A stretch of 64,000 nt of DNA from [Clostridium] fimetarium (GCF_900111235.1 NZ_FOJI01000005.1:186001-250000), one strand, 5' to 3'. Numbered from the stretch's first letter, positions 20,459-30,291 are shown. Made by a program: numbers and translations. Notes: a model not told the origin generated them from the letters alone.

Positions 20459-21067
20459 ATGAAAAATATAAAATCAATATTACCCAAAGCTGCTGTTTTA
20501 ATTTTAATTATTACAATCATTTGCGGAGTGATTTATCCCCTTATAATAACTGGAATATCACAAGTATTCTTTAATAATAAGGCAAATGGAAGCATTATTG
20601 AAGTAAATGGCGTAAAGTATGGTAGTGAGCTTTTGGGTCAGCAATATACGAGTAATGAGTATATGTGGGGCAGAGTTATGAGCGTAGATACATCTACATT
20701 TACGGATAGTGAAGGTAATTCAGTTATGTATGCGAAAGCAGCATCTAATCTAACACCAGCAAGTGATGAATATAAAAAGCTGATTGCCCAAAGGGTACAA
20801 AAAATTAAGGATGCAAATCCAGATGCAGATACCGATAAAATCCCAGTTGATTTAATAACTGGTTCAGGAAGTGGAATTGATCCTGGTGTCAGTGTTGCGG
20901 CTGCAAAATATCAGGTGGCTCGAATCGCGAAAGCGCGTAATTTAAGTGTAAGTGATGTTAATAAAATCATTGATAAATATACAACAGGTAGATTACTTGG
21001 AATTTTTGGAGAAAGTACAGTGAATGTCCTAAAAGTAAATTTGGCATTGGATGGTATACTGAATTAA
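20459..21067 (+). CDS. kdpC: Potassium-transporting ATPase subunit C (KdpC)
   Basis: A 202-residue accessory subunit with one N-terminal membrane segment (about residues 8-32) and an outside domain. The family pattern SGSGIDPGVSVAAAKYQVARIAKARNLS appears near residues 137-164, with DKYTTGRLLGIFGE..VNVLKVNLAL at the end. It follows kdpB after 14 bases. Confidence 0.97.
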   Translation: MKNIKSILPKAAVLILIITIICGVIYPLIITGISQVFFNNKANGSIIEVNGVKYGSELLGQQYTSNEYMWGRVMSVDTSTFTDSEGNSVMYAKAASNLTPASDEYKKLIAQRVQKIKDANPDADTDKIPVDLITGSGSGIDPGVSVAAAKYQVARIAKARNLSVSDVNKIIDKYTTGRLLGIFGESTVNVLKVNLALDGILN

Positions 21068-21122
21068 GGAATGTTATAATGATATTTAGATTTGAGGTGA
21101 AAACTCATGTTGGAGGTGTTGA

Positions 21123-21306
21123 GTGAATAACCATTTATCATTATATATTTTGCCTTGCCTTTCCTTCAAGTAGCATATTTTTTTGCAAGCCTCAGAGATG
21201 ATGAAAAGTCTCACTTCGTTCGATTTTCATCTGAGTCTTGGAAAAAATATTAGCGCTACTTTCAGCCGGTCTGCGGCAAAATATATAATGATAAATGATT
21301 ATTCAC
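21123..21306. repeat. Structured ~184-bp repeat, copy 1 (candidate ncRNA)
   Basis: The 31-base ends (21123-21153 and 21276-21306) are complementary with one mismatch. Inside are an inner helix GTAGC/GCTAC with ATATTTTTT/AAAAAATAT and a stem-loop GATGAAAA..TTTTCATC with a CTTCG-containing loop. Conserved single-stranded parts include CTTTCCTTCAAG and TTTCAGCCGGTCTG. Copies 2 and 3 (60422 and 63769) keep the pairing with different bases. It sits between kdpC and kdpD, where it may separate the two transcripts. Strand of any transcript is assumed to be plus, but not shown. Confidence 0.8.
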
Positions 21307-21414
21307 TGGTTACGTTGTGATGTGAGCTTTTACATTTAAATTAAGATATAATTATAAAATAAGGGAACAAGCGAATTGGTAAGTAAGGAACGGTAAGTGG
21401 AGGGAGGGGTTAAA

Positions 21415-24150
21415 ATGAGAGAGAATTATCGGGATCCGGATGCGATTTTAAAATATATTGAAGAAAATGAAATGCAACAAGGAAAAGGTAAACTTAAGAT
21501 ATTTTTTGGATATGCGGCAGGTATAGGGAAAACTTATGCTATGTTGGAGGCTGCGCATGTTGCAAAATCAGCAGGAATAGATGTGGTAATTGGCTATGTT
21601 GAGCCACATACAAGACCGGAAACGATAGAACTGACCAAAGGATTGGAAATGATTCCTACAAAATCCGTTAGTTATAATAATATTTTGCTTAATGAGTTTA
21701 ATTTGGATGCCACATTGAAGAGAAAACCGCAGATTGTTTTGGTAGATGAACTTGCTCATTCGAATCCCAAAGGATGCAGGCACGAAAAAAGATATCAGGA
21801 TATTAAAGAACTTCTTACAGCAGGGATTGATGTATACACTACCGTAAATGTTCAGCATCTGGAAAGTTTAAATGATATGATTGCAGGAATTTCGGGAATC
21901 ATAGTAAGAGAGAGAATCCCAGATTCTGTATTTGACGAAGCAACACAAGTGGAATTGGTAGATTTTGAACCGGAAGAATTATTAGAGCGCTTAAAACAAG
22001 GGAAAGTATATAAAGATAAACAAGCTAAGAATGCATTGAATAACTTTTTTACTATAGATAATCTAGTGTCGCTTCGAGAAATTGCATTACGAAGAATGGC
22101 TGATAGAGTAAATATGATACAAGAGAAAACATTACTTAGAAATAGAGAATCAGATGGAATATCAGTTGAGCATATTTTGATATGTCTATCACCATCGCCT
22201 TCTAATGAAAAAGTCATTAGGCAGGCAGCTAGAATGGCTAGCGCTTTTCATGGTAAGTTTACTGCTTTTCATGTCGAGACTTCAGAGTTTTCGGAATTAT
22301 CAAAAGATAATATAGAAAGATTGAATAGAAACACAAGACTTGCAGAGCAATTAGGAGCTAAGCTGGTAACTTCTTATGGTAGTGATATTGCAGAGCAAAT
22401 TGCAGAGTATGCAAAAGTTGCAAGAGTGTCAAAAGTTGTGCTTGGTAGGACATATACAAAAAGAACTATGTTTTCTATAAAGGAAAGCTTTTCAGAACGA
22501 CTGACAAAATTAGCACCACAATTAGAAATATTTTTGGTACCAGATGCGTATGAAAAGAAATATGTCATAAGAAAAAAAATTACTATAAGTACATTACAAA
22601 GAGCAAATGTTTTTAATGATATCATGGCATCAGTGGGTATCATGGTTGTTGCAACATTAATAGCTTATTTATTTCGTTATATGAATTTTAGTGATGCAAA
22701 TATCATAATGGTATATATACTAAGCGTTTTATTCACGTCCCTAGCTACAGGTCAAAGAAAGTATAGTGTGATTTACAGTATTGCAAGTGTGTTTGTATTT
22801 AATTTTTTCTTTATTGAGCCAACGATGACATTTACAGTTAGTGATCCGCAATATATTGTGACGGTTGTTATTATGTTTGTAACCGCATTTATTAGCTCTT
22901 CATTAACACAAAAAGTAAAAAATCATGCCAGGGAGGCTGCAAAAAAAGCGTATCGTACAGAAATTCTTTTAGAGACAAGTCAGAAGTTGCAAAAGGCGGA
23001 TACTTCTAAAGAAATAATTATAAATACGGCAGAGCAATTAGGAAAACTGTTAGAGAAAAATATTCATTTTTTCTTTGGTAATCCGGAATATAATAAAGAA
23101 CCTTATTTATATAAGGTTGCTGAAAAGCCGGAATATGTTTTAAATAAGGAAGAACTTGCAGTTGCTGAATGGACGTTTAAGAACAATAAACATGCTGGAT
23201 TTTCAACTACAACGCTACCCGGAGCAAAGTGCCTATATCTTGCAGTGCGTAATAGTGAAAAAGTATTTGCTGTGGTTGGAATTGAGATGGAGGAAAGAGA
23301 AATTCCTGCATTTGAAAAAGACATGATGAGCGCTATTTTAAACGAATGCTCATTGGCACTAGAAAAAGAAGAATTGCTAGGAGCACAAAAGGAAGCGGAT
23401 ATAAAGTTGCAGCAAGAACAGCTACGCGCTAATTTATTACGTTCCATTTCGCATGATTTGCGAACTCCGCTCACCAGTATTTCAGGAAATGCTGGAATTT
23501 TAATTGGAAATGCCGATAAAATAAGTAGTGATCAAAAGCAAAAGCTATATGTAGATATTTATGATGATTCCATGTGGTTAATTAATTTGGTAGAAAACTT
23601 GTTGTCTGTTACCCGTATTGAAAATGGCACAATGAATCTGAATTTACAGGCAGAATTGTTGGATGATGTCATTTCAGAAGCGCTAAGACATATCAATCGA
23701 AAAAGTATAAAACATAATATTGTTGTAGATCAAGAAGATGAGTTTCTTATGGCAAAAATGGATGCCAAATTAATGATGCAGGTAATTATTAATTTAGTTG
23801 ATAATGCGATTAAATATACGGAAGAAGGTTCAAAAATACAAATTTCTACAAAAAAAAGAAAACATCAAATTATCATAGAAGTATCTGATAATGGGAAAGG
23901 TATTGAAGACGAGCAAAAAGAAAAATTATTTGATATGTTTTATACAGTAAATAGTCCGGTTGCTGACGGACGCAGGGGAATGGGTCTTGGACTTGCGTTA
24001 TGTAAATCCATTATAAATGCACATGGAGGACAAATTAGTGTATATGACAATAAACCGAGTGGAACTGTTTTTCGATTTACTTTAAATGCAGAAGAGGTGA
24101 ATGTAAAAGAAAAAGCACTTTTACAAGAAGGAATGCCAAGCATTCTTTAA
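21415..24150 (+). CDS. kdpD: Osmosensitive K+ channel sensor histidine kinase KdpD
   Basis: A 911-residue sensor kinase. The N-terminal KdpD domain has the Walker-A-like GYAAGIGKTYAML and VDELAHSNPKG. A universal-stress-protein-like domain (about residues 245-370), four membrane segments (about 400-500), a GAF-like domain and the kinase core follow. The core has SISHDLRTPLTSISGNAG with the phosphorylated His (about 680), NLVDNAIKYT, DNGKGI and GMGLGLALCKSI. ATG 21415 is preferred; an in-frame GTG at 21397 would put the ribosome site GGAGGGAGGGG inside the gene. It senses K+ limitation and phosphorylates KdpE. Confidence 0.95.
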   Translation: MRENYRDPDAILKYIEENEMQQGKGKLKIFFGYAAGIGKTYAMLEAAHVAKSAGIDVVIGYVEPHTRPETIELTKGLEMIPTKSVSYNNILLNEFNLDATLKRKPQIVLVDELAHSNPKGCRHEKRYQDIKELLTAGIDVYTTVNVQHLESLNDMIAGISGIIVRERIPDSVFDEATQVELVDFEPEELLERLKQGKVYKDKQAKNALNNFFTIDNLVSLREIALRRMADRVNMIQEKTLLRNRESDGISVEHILICLSPSPSNEKVIRQAARMASAFHGKFTAFHVETSEFSELSKDNIERLNRNTRLAEQLGAKLVTSYGSDIAEQIAEYAKVARVSKVVLGRTYTKRTMFSIKESFSERLTKLAPQLEIFLVPDAYEKKYVIRKKITISTLQRANVFNDIMASVGIMVVATLIAYLFRYMNFSDANIIMVYILSVLFTSLATGQRKYSVIYSIASVFVFNFFFIEPTMTFTVSDPQYIVTVVIMFVTAFISSSLTQKVKNHAREAAKKAYRTEILLETSQKLQKADTSKEIIINTAEQLGKLLEKNIHFFFGNPEYNKEPYLYKVAEKPEYVLNKEELAVAEWTFKNNKHAGFSTTTLPGAKCLYLAVRNSEKVFAVVGIEMEEREIPAFEKDMMSAILNECSLALEKEELLGAQKEADIKLQQEQLRANLLRSISHDLRTPLTSISGNAGILIGNADKISSDQKQKLYVDIYDDSMWLINLVENLLSVTRIENGTMNLNLQAELLDDVISEALRHINRKSIKHNIVVDQEDEFLMAKMDAKLMMQVIINLVDNAIKYTEEGSKIQISTKKRKHQIIIEVSDNGKGIEDEQKEKLFDMFYTVNSPVADGRRGMGLGLALCKSIINAHGGQISVYDNKPSGTVFRFTLNAEEVNVKEKALLQEGMPSIL

Positions 24151-24211
24151 TTATGCGCATTGCCTCGCAGAGCGAGCCAATAAAAGATGTGCAGAAATGG
24201 GAGCAACAATA

Positions 24212-24925
24212 ATGATATATGGAAAACCAACGATTTTGGTTGTTGAGGATGATCCACCAATTAGAAATCTAATAACAACTACATTAGAAACTCAGAATTA
24301 TAAGTATATGACGGCTGAAAATGGAACAAAGGCTTTACTTGCAGCGACTTCAGGTAGTGCGGATATTATTCTATTAGATTTAGGCCTCCCAGATATAGAT
24401 GGCGTAGATGTGATTAAAAAGATACGTTCATGGTCTGTGGTACCGATTATCGTAATTAGTGCTCGTAGTGATGATAGGGATAAGATACAAGCCTTGGATG
24501 CAGGAGCAGATGATTATATTACAAAACCTTTTAGTGTGGAAGAACTTCTGGCCAGACTTCGCGCTACATTAAGAAGAATTCAGTATTTGGAATCAAGAGG
24601 TGCAGTGGAAGAATCCGTCTTTCACAATGGCAATTTAACAATTGATTATACATCTGCAGTAGTAACATTAGATGAAAAGGAAATACATCTGATGCCAATA
24701 GAATATAACTTGATATGTCTTTTGGCAAAAAATGTTGGAAAGGTTCTAACACATCATTTTATATTAGATAAAGTTTGGACAAATGCAATAGAAAGTGATT
24801 TGTCTTCTCTAAGGGTATATATGGCTTCTTTACGTAAAAAAATTGAAATTAATACGAGTGAGCCTAAGTATATTCAGACGCATATTGGAATAGGGTATCG
24901 TATGGTGAAAATAGACAGTGAATAA
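24212..24925 (+). CDS. kdpE: Response regulator KdpE
   Basis: About 237 residues: a receiver domain (ILVVEDDPPIRN, phospho-acceptor Asp in IILLDLGLPDIDG, Lys in YITKPF) and an OmpR-type winged-helix DNA-binding domain (HLMPIEYNLICLLAKNVGKVLTHHFILDKVW ... LRVYMASLRKKI ... YIQTHIGIGYRM). It activates kdpABC when phosphorylated by KdpD. ATG 24212 has GGGAG at a normal distance; ATG 24197 in the same frame is a less likely start. Confidence 0.95.
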   Translation: MIYGKPTILVVEDDPPIRNLITTTLETQNYKYMTAENGTKALLAATSGSADIILLDLGLPDIDGVDVIKKIRSWSVVPIIVISARSDDRDKIQALDAGADDYITKPFSVEELLARLRATLRRIQYLESRGAVEESVFHNGNLTIDYTSAVVTLDEKEIHLMPIEYNLICLLAKNVGKVLTHHFILDKVWTNAIESDLSSLRVYMASLRKKIEINTSEPKYIQTHIGIGYRMVKIDSE

Positions 24926-25071
24926 TTATCTCACGATGATTATTTAATTATAAGTATTATAAACTAATTAGATGCATTTAAAATAGATTTATTGGAAGAC
25001 ATTTGATAATATTTGATGAATATGATAAAATTAAAGTATTAATTTATTGAAAATTAAAGGAGATATTCCCT

Positions 25072-25926
25072 ATGAATTCTAAAATCATATTAAGTGCAGA
25101 TAGCACATGTGATTTAAATGAAGAACTGAAACAACGATATGACGTTCATTACTATCCTTTTCATATTATATTGGAAGAAAAAGATTATTTAGATAATGTA
25201 GATATTACTCCTGATGATATCTATAAAAAGTATTATGATAAAAAGATCCTTCCAAAGACAGCAGCGATTAATGTTTCTGAATATGTGGAATATTTTCAAA
25301 AATGGGTAGACGATGGATATGAGGTCATCCATTTGAACTTAGGAAGTGCAATTTCAAGTGCACATCAAAACTGCCTCCTTGCAGCACAGATGTTAGAACA
25401 TGTTTATCCGATTGACAGCTGCAATCTTTCAACTGGAATCGGCTTGCTAATTATTGAGGCCGCGCAAAGAATTAAATCGGGTATGAAAGCAATAGAAATC
25501 GTAAAAGAACTAAAAACAATGACAGAAAAATGTCATGCAAGCTTTATTTTGGATACGTTAGCATTTATGCATGCAGGTGGAAGATGTTCTGCAATTGTTG
25601 CGCTTAGTGCAAATGTACTTAATTTAAGGCCTTGTATTGAAGTGGATAATACATCAGGTAGTATGGGCATTGGGAAAAAATACAGAGGTAATCTGGAAAA
25701 GGTCTTGAAAAAATATACAATTGATAAGCTGAATAGTTATACCAATATTAAAAAAGACAATATTTTTATTACACATTCTGGTATTGACAATTCTTATATT
25801 GAATTGGTACGTGACATCATAAAGAAAAACGCAGATTTTAAAGAAATACATATTACAAGAGCAAGTTGTACGATATCGTCACATTGTGGACCAAATACAC
25901 TTGGTATTTTATTTATGACAGAATAG
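25072..25926 (+). CDS. DegV family fatty-acid-binding protein
   Basis: A 284-residue DegV-fold protein. Signatures are ILSADSTCDLNEELKQRY, HYYPFHIILEEKDYLDN, KTAAINVSEY, LNLGSAISSAHQNC (lipid carboxylate-binding Ser), IDSCNLSTGIG and HCGPNTLGILFM at the end. FakB/DegV proteins bind one fatty acid and present it to the kinase FakA. No fakA is next to it. It has an AAAGGAG site and its own terminator. Confidence 0.92.
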   Translation: MNSKIILSADSTCDLNEELKQRYDVHYYPFHIILEEKDYLDNVDITPDDIYKKYYDKKILPKTAAINVSEYVEYFQKWVDDGYEVIHLNLGSAISSAHQNCLLAAQMLEHVYPIDSCNLSTGIGLLIIEAAQRIKSGMKAIEIVKELKTMTEKCHASFILDTLAFMHAGGRCSAIVALSANVLNLRPCIEVDNTSGSMGIGKKYRGNLEKVLKKYTIDKLNSYTNIKKDNIFITHSGIDNSYIELVRDIIKKNADFKEIHITRASCTISSHCGPNTLGILFMTE

Positions 25927-25929
25927 ATA

Positions 25930-26003
25930 TAAATACCCATTTACGCCCTCTTGTGATAGGCAGTTAAAATAGAAAACTGTCTATTACGAGGGGGCGTATT
26001 TTT
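25930..26003 (+). terminator. Terminator after the DegV gene
   Basis: AAATAC and GCCCTCTTGTGATAG pair with CTATTACGAGGGGGC and GTATTT, ending in a T run. Confidence 0.85.
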
Positions 26004-26170
26004 GTTTGTATGAGAGCGAAGTTAAAATTTAAGTGACTAATCATAGTAAAATACGCTAAAGAATGGTATAATTACAAAAGGCTTAAAATTAAAAGCTGTT
26101 TTTACAATACTGATTTGAATTTTCGCATGCGAAAAAAATTTGCATTAAGCGACTGAATAGGAGTTTTAAT

Positions 26171-27628
26171 ATGGAATTTAAAGAACTAAATATTATGCCA
26201 TCTATACTAAAGGCATTAAATAATGAAAATTATATAGTACCTACACCAATACAAGAAAAAGCAATCCCAATTGTACTTGAGGGTAGAGATTTGTTAGGAT
26301 GTGCACAGACGGGCACTGGAAAAACAGCAGCGTTTGCGATTCCAACGATACAACTGCTGAGTGAAGAAAAAAATATAAATATGACGCATAGAAGTATTCG
26401 TGCGTTAATAATAACACCAACAAGAGAACTTGCACTTCAGATTTATGAGAGTTTTTGCACCTATGGTAAATATACGGAATTAAAATGCTGTGTAATATTT
26501 GGTGGTGTATCTCAAAAGCCTCAGGAGGAGAATTTGAGAAAAGGCGTAGATATTCTTATTGCAACGCCTGGAAGATTGAATGATTTAATGAATCAAAAAC
26601 TTGTGAATTTATCGCACATCAAAATATTTATATTAGATGAAGCCGATAGAATGCTTGATATGGGATTTATTCATGATGTTAAGCAAATCATCACTAAAAT
26701 TCCAGATAAAAAGCAAACACTTCTTTTTTCTGCAACGATGCCACCAGCAATCGAAAGGATGGCAAGTACGATTTTAGTAAATCCAGTAAAAGTTGCTATC
26801 ACACCAGAATCAACTACCGTGGAAATGATAGATCAGTATTTATATTATGTAGATAAAGAAAATAAAAAGAATATCCTACTCCATATATTAAAAGACAAGT
26901 CCATTGAGTCCGCATTGGTATTTACTCGTACAAAGCATGGTGCTGATCGTGTAGTTCGTGCCCTTGCAAAAGAAAAAATCAATGCTCAGGCAATACATGG
27001 GGACAAGTCACAAAATGCCCGTCAATTAGCACTAAGTAATTTTAAAAATAAATCACTTCGTGTTTTGGTAGCAACTGATATTGCCGCAAGAGGAATTGAT
27101 ATCGATGAACTTTCACATGTTATTAATTTTGATCTTCCCAACGTACCTGAAACTTATGTACATCGTATAGGACGTACTGGTAGAGCAGGACTTGGCGGCG
27201 TAGCGATTTCTTTTTGTGATTTTGACGAAAAAGAACAGCTTGCAGATATTGAAAAATTGATTCGAAAACATATAACGGTTGTACAAGATCATCCCTATCC
27301 ACTATTGATTAATACACCATCAATTAAAGAGACACAAACAAGGCAAAAATCTTCACAAAATACAAACTCAAGAAATGATTCAGAACCAAAGAGAAAGATG
27401 CGAATGACTGCAAATGGAGCCCTCAAGGAAAAAAGGGGTTTCCGCAATAGCGCAGAGCCAGGTAAAAGATCAGAATCAGGTAAAAGACCAGAATTAGGTA
27501 AAAGACCAGAAGCAGGAAAAAGATCAGAGGCAGGAAAAAGATCAGAGGCAGGAAAAAGATCAGAGCAAGGTAAAAGACCAGAGCAAGGTAAAAGATCAGA
27601 ACAAGTTAAAAAGATCAGAACATGGTAG
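26171..27628 (+). CDS. DEAD-box ATP-dependent RNA helicase (RhlE-like)
   Basis: A 485-residue helicase with all motifs in order: Q motif (PTPIQEKAIP), AQTGTGKT, PTRELALQI, TPGRL, DEADRMLDMGF, SATMP, ARGIDI and HRIGRTGRAG. The core ends near residue 375. The tail is low-complexity and basic: about nine GKRxE-type hexapeptides (about residues 432-480). Such tails bind RNA non-specifically. Likely role is rRNA maturation or mRNA unwinding, often cold-induced; the specific target is unknown. Confidence 0.93.
   Translation: MEFKELNIMPSILKALNNENYIVPTPIQEKAIPIVLEGRDLLGCAQTGTGKTAAFAIPTIQLLSEEKNINMTHRSIRALIITPTRELALQIYESFCTYGKYTELKCCVIFGGVSQKPQEENLRKGVDILIATPGRLNDLMNQKLVNLSHIKIFILDEADRMLDMGFIHDVKQIITKIPDKKQTLLFSATMPPAIERMASTILVNPVKVAITPESTTVEMIDQYLYYVDKENKKNILLHILKDKSIESALVFTRTKHGADRVVRALAKEKINAQAIHGDKSQNARQLALSNFKNKSLRVLVATDIAARGIDIDELSHVINFDLPNVPETYVHRIGRTGRAGLGGVAISFCDFDEKEQLADIEKLIRKHITVVQDHPYPLLINTPSIKETQTRQKSSQNTNSRNDSEPKRKMRMTANGALKEKRGFRNSAEPGKRSESGKRPELGKRPEAGKRSEAGKRSEAGKRSEQGKRPEQGKRSEQVKKIRTW
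27465..27610 (+). repeat. 18-bp in-frame repeat coding GKR(S/P)E(A/Q) units
   Basis: About eight units of GGAAAAAGATCAGAGGCA type lie at the 3' end of the helicase gene. Confidence 0.8.
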
Positions 27629-27639
27629 AATGACTAGAA

Positions 27640-27722
27640 AAAATAGCTAGAGTAAAATAGCTAGAGTAAAATAGCTAGAGTAAAATAGCTAGAGCAAAAT
27701 AGCTAGAGCAAATAGCTAGAGT
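27640..27722. repeat. 14-bp tandem repeat, six copies
   Basis: The unit AAAATAGCTAGAGT (last T is C in two copies) is repeated head to tail directly after the helicase stop codon. The last copy lacks one base. Confidence 0.9.
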
Positions 27723-27782
27723 AAGTAAAAGGCTTGAGCAATTGAAAAAAAGATAAGTTATGTAAATTATATAGATTATGTA

Positions 27783-27814
27783 AACCAGATACTACAAATA
27801 CGTATCTGGTTTTT
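27783..27814 (+). terminator. Terminator after the helicase gene
   Basis: AACCAGATAC pairs with GTATCTGGTT across a 9-base loop, with a T run. Confidence 0.85.
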
Positions 27815-27861
27815 GCTTTTCATTCTCCAAATGCCATCTGCCCAATGCCATCTGCCCAATG

Positions 27862-29169
27862 CTAAATGCCACCTGAAAATGTCAAGTATAGCAATAAGGC
27901 ATTTAAGCCTATGATTATCCCCGTAATGAAGCAACCCATAACATTAGTAATCGGTTTATTGACTAATGAACCCATCAAATCCTTACGTTTTGTTATCATC
28001 AGCATCGGTATAATCGCCAGAGGAAGTGCGAAGCTTAATGTGACCTGACTTAAAACTAGAGCTTTCATTGGGTTGATTCCCAATGCAATAATAATCATTG
28101 CAGGAGTCATTGTTATGAGTCTCCTAGCATTTATTGGAATATTTAAACCTATAAATCCTTTCATGATTGTTTGTCCGGCCATTGTTCCAACTGCGGAAGA
28201 AGATAGACCTGAGGCTAGAAGGGCAATTCCGAAAGCGCCACTAGATAATGATCCCATTAATGGTGACAATGAAGTATGAGCTTGCTCAATACTATCCACA
28301 ATCAAATTATTTCGAAAGAAAATTGATGCAGAAACAATTACCATTGATGCATTTACAATAAAAGCAATATTCATAGCTACTACAATATCAAGTTTTTCCA
28401 TTTTAAAATGCATTCGCTTATCATCTTCAGTCAGATCTTTGTTTCTGACTTGAACGAGTTGAGAATGTAGGAAGATGACATGAGGCATTACAGTAGCTCC
28501 AAGCATACCGACGGCGATTAGAACGGCATTTCCATTTGGTAATGAGGGAAGTAAGGTATGTAGACCTACTTGAGCCCAATCAGGTTTTGCCAGAAATAAT
28601 TCAATTCCATAAGCAATACAGATGACAGCTACTAGAATGGAAATGATGATTTCGATTGCACGCTGTCCGTATTTTTCCATATATACAATTAAAAATGTAA
28701 TTACACCAGTTAAAATTCCAGCGTACAACATGGGTATTTTAAATAGGAGGTAAAATCCGAGTGTTCCACCAAGAAATTCTGCTAGATCAGTTGCCATCGC
28801 TCCAAATTCTGCACAACTCCATAAAATCCAATTTGTTTTTTTCCTAAATAATATTCCGCACATTTCAGGTAAATTATGGCCAGTTGCGATGCCAAGTTTC
28901 GCTGACATAGATTGTAAGAAAATTGCCATTAAGTTACTCCAAAGAATCACCCATACTAGACTGTAATTAAAAATGGAACCTCCACTAATATTTGTGGCAA
29001 AGTTTCCTGGGTCGATATATGCTACACTTACAATAAAGGCAGGCCCAATGAAATTGAAAATATTTCTTATATTCTTCAGCGCCTGTACGGGTCGAAATAC
29101 ATTTTCGCTACCAATACCTAAGTTGGCGGCTATCGCTGATTCTTCACTAAAGGTTGACTGTTCATTCAA
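27862..29169 (-). CDS. mntH: Nramp-family Mn2+/H+ symporter MntH
   Basis: A 435-residue polytopic membrane transporter of divalent metals. The metal-site motif DPGN is at residues 53-56 in helix 1 and the MPH motif (VMPHVIFLHS) in helix 6. About eleven hydrophobic segments are visible. The usual substrate is Mn2+ (also Fe2+), taken up with protons. Just downstream are two copies of AATGCCATCTGCCC (27831-27860). Confidence 0.93.
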   Translation of the reverse strand: MNEQSTFSEESAIAANLGIGSENVFRPVQALKNIRNIFNFIGPAFIVSVAYIDPGNFATNISGGSIFNYSLVWVILWSNLMAIFLQSMSAKLGIATGHNLPEMCGILFRKKTNWILWSCAEFGAMATDLAEFLGGTLGFYLLFKIPMLYAGILTGVITFLIVYMEKYGQRAIEIIISILVAVICIAYGIELFLAKPDWAQVGLHTLLPSLPNGNAVLIAVGMLGATVMPHVIFLHSQLVQVRNKDLTEDDKRMHFKMEKLDIVVAMNIAFIVNASMVIVSASIFFRNNLIVDSIEQAHTSLSPLMGSLSSGAFGIALLASGLSSSAVGTMAGQTIMKGFIGLNIPINARRLITMTPAMIIIALGINPMKALVLSQVTLSFALPLAIIPMLMITKRKDLMGSLVNKPITNVMGCFITGIIIGLNALLLYLTFSGGI

Positions 29170-29506
29170 GAAACCACCTCTCTCTTATTCCATAAATCAT
29201 GTAAAATGAAAGTAGTTTGTATAAGGTCGTATAATTAATCAAACTAATTTTTTGCATAATTTAAAGTATGTATCCGTATAAGTATTTGTTACATGGAATT
29301 TATAATCATGGAATTGGATTGTGAATATTAGAGAAAGAAATACAAGAAAGATTAAATTTAAGGGCTGCTTCTGTATCAGGGCTTGTGTAAGGGGTTTTTA
29401 GAATACGAGAAAAGTATTTTAATCTCATCACTGCACAAGGCCTATAGTAATCTAAAAAATGAAATCTAGTAAATTCAAATAATTCAATTGTGGTGTGCAT
29501 TGGGGT
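29170..29506. other. 337-bp upstream region of mntH
   Basis: No convincing gene. On the minus strand, GGCCTTGTG (near 29440) can pair with CACAAGCC (near 29382) round a GATGAGA..TCTCG inner stem, so part may be a structured leader. I could not match it to the yybP-ykoY manganese riboswitch or another known class. Confidence 0.35.
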
Positions 29507-29602
29507 TCAGTTAAATTCATTGTATTCTAATATCTTTTTATAGGCATAAACCACTAAAAATAATATAGCAAAAATCCCGAAATTCTCTAAAAAGCTATTC
29601 AT
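29507..29602 (-). CDS. 31-residue single-helix membrane peptide
   Basis: The frame starts with ATG at 29602, preceded by a good AGAGGTGAT ribosome site, and ends with TGA at 29507-29509. The product has MNSFLENF, a hydrophobic stretch of about 14 residues (GIFAILFLVVYAY) and a charged end (KKILEYNEFN), typical of a small membrane protein. No homologue is recalled. It lies between glnK and mntH, all on the same strand, so it could belong to either transcript. Confidence 0.6.
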   Translation of the reverse strand: MNSFLENFGIFAILFLVVYAYKKILEYNEFN

Positions 29603-29736
29603 ATAATCACCTCTATTTAATATTGATTCTTAATTCAGTATATTACTCCTAATATTAATTTTGGATAAAACTTATAGCCCATGAATTAAAATAATATTAA
29701 AATTAATATTCAAATTATAAATAGATTAAAATAGAG

Positions 29737-29812
29737 CAAAAAAAGGACTTAGTATTCAGAAATTCCCGGACAAATAGTCAGGTTCATTTCAAAGAATACG
29801 AAGTCCTTTTTA
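29737..29812 (-). terminator. Terminator after glnK
   Basis: On the minus strand, AAAAAGGACTTCGTATTC pairs with GAATACTAAGTCCTTTTT, followed by T. The long loop holds a further small hairpin. Confidence 0.85.
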
Positions 29813-29822
29813 AAATAGTTCA

Positions 29823-30173
29823 TTAAAGTGCGGCTTTACCTTCGGCGAAATCGCTTACACGGATTACATTAGATACATCATAAACAAATATTTTTCCATC
29901 GCCAATTTTGCCAGTGTGTAAAATGCTTTTTATGGTTGCTAATACTGTGTCTACAGGTATGCTACAAATTACAATTTCTATCTTTACTTTTGGTAATAGT
30001 TTGACATCTAATTCTGTTCCACGATAGTATTCTTTGTGGCCCTTTTGCATTCCACAACCTTGAACATTCGAAACAGTCATGCCTGTAATCCCGATTTTAT
30101 CTAATCCATCTATTAAATCATCAAGCTTTGTCTCTGATGTAATAATATCAATTTTAGTGATTTTGTCATTCAT
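29823..30173 (-). CDS. glnK: PII-type nitrogen regulatory protein (GlnK/GlnB family)
   Basis: A 116-residue trimeric signal protein. The T-loop region KGHKEYYRGTELDVKLLPK has Tyr50 at the usual uridylylation position. The second family signature appears as HTGKIGDGKIFVYDVSNVIRV. PII proteins bind ATP/ADP and 2-oxoglutarate and, when encoded next to amtB, usually block the ammonium channel. It follows amtB with 118 bases between. Confidence 0.93.
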   Translation of the reverse strand: MNDKITKIDIITSETKLDDLIDGLDKIGITGMTVSNVQGCGMQKGHKEYYRGTELDVKLLPKVKIEIVICSIPVDTVLATIKSILHTGKIGDGKIFVYDVSNVIRVSDFAEGKAAL

Positions 30174-30291
30174 AAATGGTACTCCTATCTTGGCTTAATT
30201 ATATTATAAAACACTTATATTTCAAACTACGTTATTTAATTATAGTTATATCATAAATTGTTAATTTAATAAAGTAAAATTAATAAATACT

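Noticed and set aside
29306-29500. A 64-codon minus-strand frame between mntH and the small peptide
   Set aside because: No ribosome site, no recognisable family, low hydrophobic or charged pattern; probably chance in AT-rich DNA.
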